Shown piece after piece: positions 12,659-24,195 of a stretch of DNA of 64,000 nt. A program made the position numbers and the translations under genes. Under the pieces are notes generated by a model. That model did not search any database. It saw nothing but the letters and a program-made list of their open reading frames with translations, and was not told where the DNA came from. Location of the stretch: contig JAHBBC010000003.1 in NCBI GenBank assembly GCA_019915015.1, positions 1,612,001-1,676,000 of the forward strand, written 5' to 3'. Numbering within the stretch: position 1 is the stretch's first letter; the number at the start of each line of letters is the position of its first letter. Source of the stretch: Auriscalpium vulgare (lineage: Eukaryota > Basidiomycota > Agaricomycetes > Russulales > Auriscalpiaceae).

Positions 12659-13035
12659 GCTTCAAGCTTGAAGCCGAGGCAAAGCCGCTTCATGCCCATA
12701 TGCGGAACCTTAAGGTTGCATCGATGCGCCTTAAGCCATCGCGGTGATTGCCGTAGACGCTGCACGGGGACGTGCAGCAGCACCGAGCACCGAGCACCTT
12801 TGCTCCGTCCATCATGCAGTCTTGTCCGTCCTCCCCAGCCTGCGATGTTGCCGTGAAGATACGCCCTGCCCTCGAACGCGACCGCTTAGCAACCGCGACA
12901 CGCATGTCGTCATACAATTGCTCTCCACCGCTCTCGCCAACGCGCCCTCAAATTCGCACTAGCTCGTGATCGTCGGTTGAATCAGCGTCGGGATAAGGGC
13001 AGACTGGTGGGGCGGTTGTCAGAGCAGTCTGGTGA

Positions 13036-16000
13036 ATGGAGCACGTCATGATATCAGAGGTATTTTCGTCATTTTCGTGTGTATTTTACTCCACGCCATT
13101 CTGGCCATTTAATGAGAAGGAATTTATCTGCCCACCCATCCCCGACACGCATTCACGTATTCTTTCCATTGCGATGGCCTTTTGGTCGTCGTGTTTCAGC
13201 CTCCTCTTTCTCGTGATGAATATCTGTACCTGCATCCACCTGCGCCCGGGTGTTGCATGTAATGGCGCATGTCGACACTCACAACTCCAGAACACCTCTG
13301 ACTCCCCATCGCATTCCACCACACACCCTTCACAGCCATTATATCCACCCTACGTGACACAGTTCTCGGCCCAGCCCCAGACCCCTCCTGCGACTGGATC
13401 ATATGCGCAGTTCTGGACTCGTTTCTCATCCACGGCGCATTCCTCATCCAGCACTATGCCCGGACTTGCGACCCCCACCACAGCTGCACGACCTGCTCTG
13501 CAAGAGACGACGGAGTCTGTCAACAATACACCAACTAAACGCAAGCGGGCCTTGGATGCCTCGGAAGAAGCGCATCGTAGGAAGCATCATGCGGCACCTG
13601 CCCAGCCCTCGCTCGCACAGACAGTAGTGCCTGTAGCGGACCTTTCCGCACCGCCACCCGCGGTCTATGGGGTTGGTCCCCCCGTTGCTCTTAACGTCGG
13701 GGCAGTGCCGACGTCTGCCGTGTCAAACTCTTCTGCGACTCCCGCGCAGTACAAGTCACTGACCCGGAAGTCAAAGGAATCTACGGAGCTCGCAACAGAT
13801 GTTTGGTACTTTGTACGTCCACTGGACTCGGCAAGTGCTCCGACATCGTTGCCAGAAAGAGAGACTCTCCTCCAGGCTCGCCCCAAAAAAGCTAAGTTTG
13901 TAGGCTGTCGTCTATGCCGGTACGTTGTTTCCTTCAAACGCATCGAGCTGATCTCTGACATCGAGCAACAGCTTTCCGCACAAATGGAAGACATGGAGCA
14001 ACTTGAACGCGCAGACCGCAGTCATACGCCGGCACCTGATCAAGCACCACAAGACAATCTACGAGCAGACAGTGTTATCTGAGAAGTTGAAGGGCTGGGA
14101 CAGGACAGGCAGGCCATCCAAGGCAGATCGCGAGCGCCCTGCCTTCACGCTCGAGGGTTTCTACGAGCGATTGATCCGCTGGATCGCGGTCGATGATCAA
14201 GTAAGTCTGAGCCTTCTTTCTTCATTACCGGCTGCCTCCTGATAGCTTGCTCCCACAGTCAATCAACGTCGTAGACTCGCCTGAGTTGCGGGATCTCCTG
14301 CTCTACATCGGCACACACCTCGATGAACGCGACCTGCCGCATAGGACAAAGGTCACGGAACTCATCATCGCGCGCTTCAAGATTGAGTACGAGAATCTCA
14401 TCCGGGACGTGCAGGTGTGTTGAACTCGTCCCTCGATGATACTTCCAAGCTCATAATTGTGTAGAATGCGGTCGGTCGCCACTCTTACACAAGCGACATG
14501 TGGTCGCGCCGAAACCTTGGCGGTTACATGGCAATCACGGTCCACTATTGCTCTCGACTACCCAATGGCAACATTGTCCTCAAGGCTCGCTTGATCGCAT
14601 TCCGACACATTGAGGGCAGTCATACAGGTGCAAATTTAGCTCGTCAATTTATCAAGGTCCTTGACAAGTTTGGAGTGGCTCACCGGGTATGTGCTGCTTC
14701 ATAGTGTGCCTCGTCTTCTGCTGACGAGATATATCATTTCACAGATTGGTATGATTACTCTCGACAATGCCTCTACTTGCGCAGCAATGATGGCTGAGTT
14801 GGCACGGATTCTCCGCGAGCGTGGGATCCAGTTTGATGCTGAGAAAAACCGGGTCTGGTACGTGTTGTCTTGCCGCGCCGTTGCTACTTAAGTTAGCATC
14901 TCACAAATGGTTGTATAGCTGCTTTCCTCACGTTGTCAACATCGCAGTTCAAGGCGGTTTGAAAGAACTTACTGCTGTGCCTCCGACGTCCGTGGAGCAG
15001 CGTGAGATCGACGCAAAGCGGCTCGGTGATCCGGACGAGGCATTCGAGCTCGATAACGAGTACGGCAATGTGCTTGGCTCGGATGTTGTCGCATCTGCTC
15101 GCTCCCTTGTGGGCGCTATCCGCGCCTCAGGTCAGCGCAGGGATCGCTTTGCTAATGTCATTAGGTCTGGGAATGAGACAGGTGCATTTGGTGAGGAAGG
15201 ACTTCGGGTTATCGAGCTGACGAAGGATATGGATGTACGTTGGTCAACAACATATATCATGATTGACCATGTTCTCGAGCTACATCCGGTATGTTCCTAG
15301 AGCATAAAGAGCAGCGACATGCTGACAAAGGAGAACAGGCAATCAAGTTATTCCTTGATCAGGAGGACAACAGTGCTCTCGATCAACATCGGCTCGACGA
15401 CCTGGATCTGCAAGTACTCGCCGACATTCGTGACTTCCTTATGTGGCCGCACCGGGTTCAGGAGCTCGTCTCTGCCGAGAAGACTCCGACGCTGTCCGTC
15501 GTACTCCCCGTTTACGAAGACCTACTCCTCACGCTGAAGATGCATCGGGATGGCAAGTTGAGCCAGATCTCGCATGGCATTGATGCCGCCATCGGAAAAC
15601 TTGAGAAGTACTTCAAGAAAGCCAGAGGCAACGACATCTATATTCTCGCAATGAGTAAGTCGGAGTGATTGCTTTCTTATCTCTTGTCTGACATTTGGTT
15701 GCAGCATTAAATCCCACCATCAAACTGACCTGGATCCGCGAGCACTGGACCAGTTCCGAGTACGCTCGGGCACGCGAGCAAGTCCGAAAAAGTGTATGCG
15801 CTTCCCTCATTTCACGTTCTTTGCATCTCACAGACCTCGCAGATGCTCGAGTATCAACGAGTGCTTGCGTCCTCCAGCGATCCGTCTCGTTCCAGCACAG
15901 GCGATGCCGTCAGCCTTCGCCCTGTTAAACGTACGACAGCATCCAGTGCCGCCCACCGTCAGAACGTTGGCAGCTCGGAGCTTCGTCGTCTTATGCGGGA

Positions 16001-16471
16001 GAGCTCGGGCAACTCCGATGAGTTGACATTGGGCGCCGACGGCAGTATTTTCGCGAGCTCCGAGCTATCAGAAGCTGTCAAGGAGGCGCGCGTTCGGGCC
16101 GTTGTTGATCAAGAACTGCAACGATATGAATCAGATGGCCTTGTTGCCGACGACGACGACGACATGGACCTCATTCAGTTCTGGCAGGTGTGTGATAAAG
16201 CCATGACTCTGTTTACTTTGGCTCACAGTTGATCAGGTCCGGAAGAGCGACTATCCCCTCCTCTACCGTGTTGCACTCGACGTCCTTCCGGCACAGGCAT
16301 CAGCCGTGCCCTGCGAGCGAGTTTTCTCGTCTAGCAAGGAGACTGATGCCCTTCGACGCTCCAATTTGTCTCCATACATGATGGAGGTTCTCCAGATACT
16401 CAAATTCTCATTCCGTGCAGATAGGCTCGAGTTTGGTGATGGGTGGGTATCGAGTGTTGATGAGATGATGG
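13036..16471 (+). CDS. hAT transposase with BED zinc finger, split in last exon
   Basis: Cut-and-paste transposase. Exons: 13036-13919, 13972-14200, 14259-14414, 14465-14686, 14745-14857, 14919-15288, 15339-15654, 15705-15793, 15834-16187, 16237-16471, with the original end of the last exon now at 25110-25210. Domains in order: low-complexity N-terminus with basic TPTKRKRALD; BED finger made across intron 1 (CRLC ... RRHLIKHH); RNase-H-like catalytic region with SDMWSRRNLGGYMAITVHY, MITLDNAST and CFPHVVNIAV; MDVRWSTTYIM; C-terminal hAT dimerisation segment with YPLLYRVALDVLPAQASAVP, then CERVFSSSKETD. The first ATG is uncertain; 13174 or 13459 could be used. The nested element replaces the last 31 residues with 13 foreign ones (ALPAWATFLSGKC) and a new stop at 16512. 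Whether this protein still works is unknown. Confidence 0.88.
16469..16471. repeat. TGG target duplication of nested element, left
   Basis: TGG precedes CACTG at the left end and follows CAGTG at the right end (25107-25109). Keeping one TGG restores the hAT reading frame. Confidence 0.8.
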
Positions 16472-17390
16472 CACTGCCAGCATGGGCAACTTTCTTGAGC
16501 GGAAAATGTTGAAAACCGGGTTGGTCGCTGTTTAAAACTGTATTTAACATTTTGTTTTCGAAAATAGGTTGGATAATATGTTATTTAATGTTCAAATATT
16601 GCACCAAATTATGGGTTGTATTATGTGCTAAATCCAGATTTGATTAAAGGTGAAATTTATTCAACAATATGTTTAACAATATTTTCAACACTGTTAACAA
16701 GCTTTTTTTCGTAAAAATTGGGTTAATGAAGGTCTAAATTTCTTTACCACATGCCCCAGAAATAAAGGTTGAATACCAGGTTGAAGACCATTTAAATTTC
16801 TAACCAAAGATAGTCTAAATACAGCTTAAACTTTCCTAGAGATATTATTTAAACCTTCTGGCTGAGATATTCTTTACCTTTCTTGGCAGGAGATTCTTCA
16901 ACTTTGTGGACCAAAGCAAAGTCAAAAAGTCTTTGATAGAAAAGGTCAAACTTTTTGCAGTGAGATTCTATAACTTCGTACACCAAAGTAAATTAAAAAT
17001 GACTTTGATAGAAAAGTTAAACTTTCTGCAGCAGCAATAGGCAGTAGAAAGTCAAAACAGTGTTCAACCAATATATAAGTACCCTTAGTGGACCAATTGG
17101 TGACCCAGTCAAGCCTGTCAGATGTCACCTTGCAAGACAAATGGTTTGACAAGCAAGATCTGACTTGCGGATGGTTGGACAGCAGAATGGCAAATGGAAT
17201 GACAAGCAGAATGTGAATGGCAGATGGTGTGACAAGCAGAATGCAACTGGCTGATGGTGTGACAAGTACAATATGAATGGCTGATGGTGTGACAAGTAAA
17301 ATGCAAATGGTTTGACAAGCAGAATGTGAATGGCAGATGGTGTGACAAGCAGAATGTCGATGGCGAAAGGTTTGACAGCCAAGTTCCACG
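16472..17390 (+). repeat. Left unique arm of nested element
   Basis: Near-identical inverted copy of 24185-25106. A/T-rich (long runs of TTTAAA-type sequence from 16520 to 17050), unlike the GC-rich host DNA. It ends in about seven copies of a ~30-bp subterminal repeat (17141-17360) containing ATGGTGTGACAAGYA; subterminal direct repeats are a known CACTA feature, where they bind transposase. Confidence 0.85.
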
Positions 17391-18680
17391 GTCAACGGTC
17401 ACGGTCAACGGCTACGGTCCACGGTCAACGCCCACGGTCGACGCCCACGGTCGACGGTCACGGTCGACGCCCACGGTCGACGGCTACGGTCCACGGTCAA
17501 CGCCCACGGTCAACGCCCACGGTCGAAGGTCACGGTCGACGCCCACGGTCAACGCCCACGGTTGACGTCGACGCCCATGGTCGACGGTCACGGTGGACGC
17601 CCATGGTCGACGCCCACGGTCGACGGCCACTGCTCATGGTTGACGCTCAACGGGCAACGGTCAACGGCTCCCGGCCCGCCGTCTGCCGGTCAACGGCTCA
17701 TGGTCCGCCATCCACCGTTCACCTTCCACCTTCCACCATCTGCCGTCAACCACTCACGCAACCGCTCACGGCTCACAGTCAACGGTCAACGGTCAACGGT
17801 CGACGGTTGACGGCTCACAGTCATGCCGTCCGCTGGTCGACAGCTCAGGGTCCCCCGTCCCCCGTCCCCCGTCCCCCGTCCCCCGTCCCCCGTCCCCCGT
17901 CCCCCGTCCCCCGTCCCCCGTCCCCCGTCCCCCGTCCCCCGTCCCCCGTCCCCCGTCCCCCGTCCCCCGTCCCCCGTCCCCCGTCCCCCGTCCCCCGTCC
18001 CCCGTCCGCGGCTCACGGTTGACGGTCAACGGTCCACAGTTTACAGCTCACGCTCCACCGCTCACGGCTCACGGTTGACGGTTGACGGTCAACGGTCAAC
18101 GGTCAACGGTCAACGGTCAACGGTCAACGGTCAACGGTCAACGGCTCGTGGTCCGTGGTCCGCTGGTCGATAGCTCACGGTCGCTGTCCACCGGTAGACA
18201 GCTCATGGTCCGTCGTCCACCGGTAGAACGCTCACGGTCTGCCGTCCGCCGGTCGACGGCTCACGATCCGCCATCCGCCGTCCACCTTCCACCGTCCGCT
18301 GTCAACCGCTCACGGCTCACAGTCTACGGTCTACGGTCCACAGTTTACGGCTCACGGTCTACCGCTTACGGCTCACGGTCTACCGCTCACGGCTCACGGT
18401 CAACGGTCAACGGCCGATGGCTCACGGTCACGCCGTCCGCTGGTCCACAGCTCATGGTCCGCCAGTCGACAGCTCATGGTCCGCCATTCTCTGTCCACCG
18501 TCCTCTGTCTGACTTCCTCCGTACGCTGTCCTCTGTCGTCCATCCACCGTCTGCCATCCACTGTCTACCATCTGCCATCTGCCGTCCACCGTCCACCATC
18601 CACTATCCACCATCCATCCACCATCCACCGTCCACCGTCCAAGGCTCACGGCTCACGGTTGACGGTCAACGGTGATGACC
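17386..18680 (+). repeat. Heptamer repeat array, left arm
   Basis: Blocks of heptamers sharing the frame GTC-N-N-C-N: GTCAACG runs (17380-17830, 18090-18145), alternating GTCGACGCCCAC 14-mers (17420-17640), a near-perfect CCCCCGT run of about 22 units (17851-18006), and GTCCACC/ATCCACC runs (18440-18640). Mirrored in reverse orientation at 22270-24195 with differing copy number. All long open frames here are repeat artefacts. Confidence 0.85.
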
Positions 18681-20283
18681 AAACTCGTCGGACAGGCGGT
18701 CAGATGACAAAACCAAACCCTGCTCGTCGAGTAGTACTGTTTTAGTTGGGGGGAGTGTCCCAGGTCTACCAGAGGGCTCGGAGAGTCGCAGCTGTCACTG
18801 GGGAAGTGTAGCAAGCGACGGGGGATGAGGGGGAGTGTCGGCAAAGGTGTGGGCGGCAATACAAGGCTTGGGGTGGCGTAGCGAGAGTCGGGGAGGTAGG
18901 GCGAAGGTCGGGGACGATAGGCGACGCTGGGCAACGATGGGCAACGATAGGGCGAAGGTTCTCAATATGCAAGTGCGTAAACGATGCGCTGCGAAGGTGA
19001 ATGCGATGTCGATGTCGATAAAAGGGCTAAACGATGCGCTGCGAAGGTGAAAGACGATAGTTCTCGAGGTTTGAGGTGCTGTCTCTGGGGGGAGAAGTTC
19101 CTATTGCATGCAGACACTGCTAGCTACACTTATACATGGGAAAATGCGTCGGAGTAGCTACACGAGTCATGCGATGCAGTCAGCGAAGCGGTGCAAAGCA
19201 TCGGCGAATTATAGCAAATGAGAGAGAAGAGATATCAAAGGCCTAGACACAAAAGCGGAGATATCTCCAGCAAAGTCTCCGAGACACTCGGGGCGCATCA
19301 GCGACGCGTCAAAAGTGGTCGTTGATCCGGATCACTGATGGCTCGGGCTTGGGCACTGTCTCCTGCGTTGCTGAGCAATATCTCGATGTTCTGCGAGTCA
19401 CTGTATCGTTGGCGAGTTGCTGAGAGACCCTAGACGTGTAGCTGAGCTTGCTGAACATAGGCGAACATCGGCGAACAGCTGCAACATGAGGGGACAGTAT
19501 CGCGACGGTCTAGGCGCAACTATGATGCTATCTTCGGCGAAACCTCCGGGACGCTCGGGATGCGACAGCGATGCATCAGAAGTGGTTGATGATCCGGTCC
19601 GCTGATGTCTCGGGCTCGGGGATCGTCTCCGATGTCGCTGGGCAATAGCTCAATGGTCTGCAAGTCTGCGCTGCATCTCTGATTCGCTGGGAGGTCGGGC
19701 ATGTGCAGCTGTGTCCGCTGAGTACAGGCGAGCGCCGGCGAACGGCTGCGACGACGTGGACGGGGTCGCTATCTCATGGCTCTGGCTTCGGCGATGTGGG
19801 CTAATTGATGTGAGACATGGCCAAGATCCGACGGACTATGCAGTTGATGGACTGCTCTAGATGCTCGGGCGAGTCGGGCGGCCTCGGCGATGACGTGGCT
19901 GGCTCAGGTGAACGGTGAAAACGTGTAGCGATGCTCGGGCGAAGCTGCGATGTCGAGTGCGAGTGTGCGCGAGCTGTGTATGCACGCCTGAATGTATAGC
20001 GAGTCGGTGCGACCTTGGGAGAACATTGTCTGACTGCTGACGAGTGACTAGGGTGCAGGGAACGTGGTGTGACTTCGGCGACTGTCGTAGGATGATGTGC
20101 GAGTGAGAGCGAGCGTCGGCGAACTGCAGCGAACGATTACGCGGACAGCTACAGAGCTAGCTGTTGTGCGAGTGTTTCGGCGAGAACGATAGAGTCGGGG
20201 ATGCATGGCAACGGTCGGAGCCACTGTGCGAGTGCCACAGTGCATCGAAAATGCGCAAACAGTAGCCACACGCGTAGCAGGCG
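18681..20283. repeat. Interior segment with diverged ~285-bp tandem repeat
   Basis: G-rich central DNA full of short GGCGAA / GCGAAGG / CTCGGGC motifs. Two blocks starting near 19260 and 19543 share several phrases (AGCGAYGC, AGTGGT, GATCCGG, TCTCGGGC, GGCGAAC) in the same order, with a weaker third block after 19760, so this is an old tandem repeat of about 285 bp. No gene was recognised. Confidence 0.6.
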
Positions 20284-21330
20284 TATCAACGGTCCACAGT
20301 TTACAGCTCACGCTCCACCGGACCGTTAACCGTCAACCGTCAACCGTCAACCGTGGTCCACCGGTCAATAGCTCACGGTCCGCCGTCCACCGGTAGAACG
20401 CTCATGGTCTGCCGTCCGCCGGTCAACGACTCACGGTCCGCCATCCGCCGTCCACCTTCCACCTTCCACCGTCCGCCGTCAACCGCTCACGGCTCACAGT
20501 CTACGGTTGACGGTCCACAGTGTACGGCTCACAGTCTACGGTTGACGGTCCACAGTGTACGGCTCACGGTCTACCGCTCACGGCTCACGGTCAACGGTCA
20601 ACGGCCCACGGTCAAAGGTCAACGGCTCACGGTCAACGGTCAACGGCTCCGAACGGTCAACGGTCAACGGCCGATGGCTCACGGTCACACCGTCTGCCGA
20701 TCAACGGCTCATGGTCCGCCATCCTCTGTCCACCGTCCTCTTATGACTTCCTTCATATGCCGTCCTCTGTCGTCCATCCACCGTCTGCCGTCCACTGTCC
20801 ACCATCTGCCGTCCACCATCCACCATCCACCATCCACCATCTACCGATTGCCACCATCATCCGTCCGCCGTCCGCCGTCCGCCGTCCGCCGTCCACTGCC
20901 TCACATCCACTGTCATCCATCCGCTGTCTGCCGTCCACCGCACCATCCACCGTTGTCCGTCCGCTGTCCGCTGTTGTGCATCCGGCGTCCTGCCGCTCAC
21001 CGTCTGCCATCCAGCGTCGTCCATGCATCATCCCCCATCTACCATCCGCTGTCCGCCATCCACCATCCACCTCCCACCGCCGTCCATCCAACGTCCACCG
21101 TCTACCGTCCACCATCCACCGTCCACCTCCCACCGCCGTCTGACCACCGTCCACCATCCACCCGTCCACCGTCCACCATTCACTGTCTATCCGCGCCGTC
21201 CTCCGTCCGCCATCCACCGTTTGCCGTCCACTGGCCTTCCACCGTCCGCCTTCTGCCATCCTCTGTTCACCATCCACTGCACCGTCTGTCTGTCCACTGT
21301 CCTCATGTACCCCACACGACCTGCCTCGTT
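20284..21330 (+). repeat. Heptamer repeat array, central copy
   Basis: Third copy of the heptamer-type sequence, in the same orientation as the left arm. It begins with the phrase also found at 18029-18055 (GGTCCACAGTTTACAGCTCACG) and runs into GTCCACC/GTCCGCC/ATCCACC arrays that resemble the inner part of the right arm. Suggests internal duplication of arm material. Confidence 0.75.
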
Positions 21331-22269
21331 TCCCTCTGTCTGCTCGACTTTGCCGCCATTAGCCAATAGCGATGCAGCCTTTGTGATACCTGCTGTTGAG
21401 CGGTGCGCAGCGCGAACGCACGGTCAGTATGCTTGTGTTCTAGACGAGCGCGAGACAGTCACTGACCTGCTTGGACAGCGAGATGTGTGCGTGGAGAAAG
21501 GCTGCCGCACCGGTGGCCAGTGCTCAGTGGAGAGGAGCCACGGGCCTGAAGACGACCGTACGCATGAGCAAGAAGCGTGGCGACGTCCTGAGCGCGTCGT
21601 CAGGCTCTGCATCGGCGAGAGAAACATGGAGGAGGTCAACCGCGTCGTGTGTGGCGTCTGGAGAAATGGACCGTGTTAGCCCGCGATGATTGAGAATGGG
21701 ACGACGACCTACGAACATGGTGCGTCGGCATCAGCGAGTAGGAGGCGCGACGGCGCAAATCATCAGGGCCACGAGCAAGAGGACCTGAGAAGAATGGTGA
21801 GCATTATCGTCAGTATCCGAACGCTCTCAAAAACTTACATGTGCCGTCATAGCTGACCTGTGAGCGCGGGACATGAACACGGCCCTCAGAAGTGATAGCA
21901 AGCAACATAGGGACGACTTACATGATCAACGACCCGCAAAGGCAGCGCGTCGCGAGATACAAGATCACTGACGTCGACGCTGTCAGCCAAGGCCCAAAAC
22001 ACAGCACCACAAACGACCCACCGACCGCCTCCAGTGAGCGGCACGTCATCAGCTGGACTTGGCAGCGGCGGCGACGGCTGGCGAAGCGCTACCGCGGCGA
22101 CGGTCTGAACAAGAGCACGGTCAGCGTGCAGACGCGCGACAGACTATGTCAGTTTGCGGCCATGTTGCGCGAATCTGACGTTGATTCAGTGGGTGGGCAC
22201 GAGAAGGAAGGGCGACGCACGACGGGGAGGACACGTTACATTGCCTCAGTGACGGTGGAAGGCACGGAC
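21331..22269 (-). other. Interior unique segment with splice-like signals (possible captured fragment)
   Basis: About 0.9 kb of non-repetitive DNA at the core of the nested element. On the minus strand a frame of some 40 codons (about 22100-21923, containing GGRWVVCGAVFWALADS) ends at a consensus GTAAGT donor; a second GTAAGT lies at about 21838, and acceptor-like CACAG/CTCAG sites follow. One downstream candidate exon encodes VLLLVALMICAVAPPTR. This looks like a remnant of an intron-containing host gene rather than a transposase, but I recognise no family. Confidence 0.3.
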
Positions 22270-24195
22270 AGTAGATGGTAGTGGTTGACGGTGGAAGGCA
22301 CGGACAGTAGATGGTATTGGTGGGTGGCAGAGGGTAGACAGCCGACGATGCGCAATGGCAGACAGTGGACAGTTGAGCGCAATGGCAGACAGTGGACAGT
22401 TGACCATCGATAGAGGATAATCGACAGAATGATGGGTAAACAGTGAACAGCGGACAGTGAAGGGTGGACAGTGAAGGGTGGACGGTGGACAACAGCGGAT
22501 GGTGGACGGCAGACGGTGGATGGTGGATGGTGGACGGTGGATGGTGGATGGTGGATGGCGGACGGTGGACGGTGGACGGTGGACGGTGGACGGTGGACGG
22601 TGGACGGTGGACGGTGGACGGTGGACGGTGGACGGTGGACGGCGGACAGACGGCGGTGGGAGGTGGATGGTGGACGGCGGACAGCGAACAGCGGACGGTA
22701 GATGGGGGATAACGGCGGACAGCGGATGAACAATGGTGGATGGTGGACGACGGCGGAAGGTGGACGACAGACGGCAGGACGGTGGACGGCAGACAGCGGA
22801 TGGATGACAGCGGCGGATGGGAGGCAGTGGACGGCGGACGGCGGACGGATGATGGTGGACGGTGGTGATCGGTAGATGGTGGACGGTGGATGGATGGTGG
22901 ATGGTGGATGGTGGACGGCAGATGGCAGATGGTAGACAGTGGATGGCAGACGGTGGATGGACGACAGAGGACAGCGTACGGAGGAAGTCAGACAGAGGAC
23001 GGTGGACAGAGGATGGCGGACCATGAGCCGTCGACTGGCGGACCATGAGCTGTGGACCAGCGGACGGCGTGACCGTGAGCCATCGGCCGTTGACCGTTGA
23101 CCGTGAGCCGTGAGCGGTAGACTGTGAGCCGTAAGCGGTAGACCGTGAGCCGTAAACTGTGGACCGTAGACCGTAGACTGTGAGCCGTGAGCGGTTGACA
23201 GCGGACGGTGGAAGGTGGACGGCGGATGGCGGACCGTGAGCCGTTGACCAACGGATGGCAGACCGTGAGCCGTCGATCGGCGGATTGACAGTGTGAGCGG
23301 TTGACGGCAGATGGTGGAAGGTGGAAGGCAAACGGCGGATGGCGGACCGTGAGCTGTCGACCGGCGGACGGCAGACCGTGAGCGTTCTACCGGTGGACGG
23401 CAGACCATGAGCTGTCTACCGGTGGACAGCGACCGTGAGCTATCGACCAGCGGACCACGGACCACGAGCCGTTGACCGTTGACCGTTGACCGTTGACCGT
23501 TGACCGTTGACCGTTGACCGTTGACCGTTGACCGTTGACCGTTGACCGTTGACCGTCAACCGTCAACCGTGAGCCGTGAGCGGTGGAGCGTGAGCTGTAA
23601 ACTGTGGACCGTTGACCGTCAACCGTGAGCCGCGGACGGGGGACGGGGGACGGGGGACGGTGGACGGGGGACGGGGGACGGGGGACGGGGGACGGGGGAC
23701 GGGGGACGGGGGACGGGGGACGGGGGACGGGGGACGGGGGACGGGGGACGGGGGACGGGGGACGGGGGACGGGGGACGGGGGACGGGGGACGGGGGACGG
23801 GGGACGGGGGACGGGGGACGGTGGACGGTGGACGGCGGACCCTGAGCTGTCGACCAGCGGACGGCATGACTGTGAGCCGTCAACCGTCGACCGTTGACCG
23901 TTGACCGTTGACTGTGAGCTGTGAGCGGTTGCGTGAGTGGTTGACGGCGGATGGTGGAAGGTGGAAGGTGAACGGTGGATGGCGGACCATGAGCCGTTGA
24001 CCGGCAGACGGCGGGCCGGGAGCCGTTAACCGTTGCCCGTTGAGCGTCAACCATGAGCAGTGGCCGTCGACCGTGGGCGTTGACCATGGGCGTCCACCGT
24101 GACCGTTGACCATGGGCGTCGACGTCGACCGTGGGCGTCAACCGTGGGCGTCAACCGTGACCGTAGCCGTTGACCGTGACCGTTGACCGTGGAAC
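22270..24195 (-). repeat. Heptamer repeat array, right arm
   Basis: Inverted counterpart of the left and central arrays. Contains a GGACGGT/GGATGGT block (22490-22960), CCGTTGA runs (23465-23560), and a GGGGGAC run of about 26 units (23633-23822) that mirrors the left CCCCCGT run. Frames of up to 409 codons on the minus strand are repeat artefacts (Pro/Ser/His/Arg-rich). Confidence 0.85.

Noticed and set aside
17851..18006. CCCCCGT run considered as a telomere or CRISPR array
   Set aside because: Telomeres of these fungi are TTAGGG-type, and the run is internal and mirrored. There are no spacers between repeats, and CRISPR is not expected in a eukaryote.
22236..23465. 409-codon open frame on the minus strand (and others of 200-360 codons in 17.3-24.1 kb)
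   Set aside because: They read through heptamer arrays; a 7-bp period lacking stops opens all frames. The products are repeats of Pro/Ser/His/Arg or Gly/Asp/Arg with no domain.
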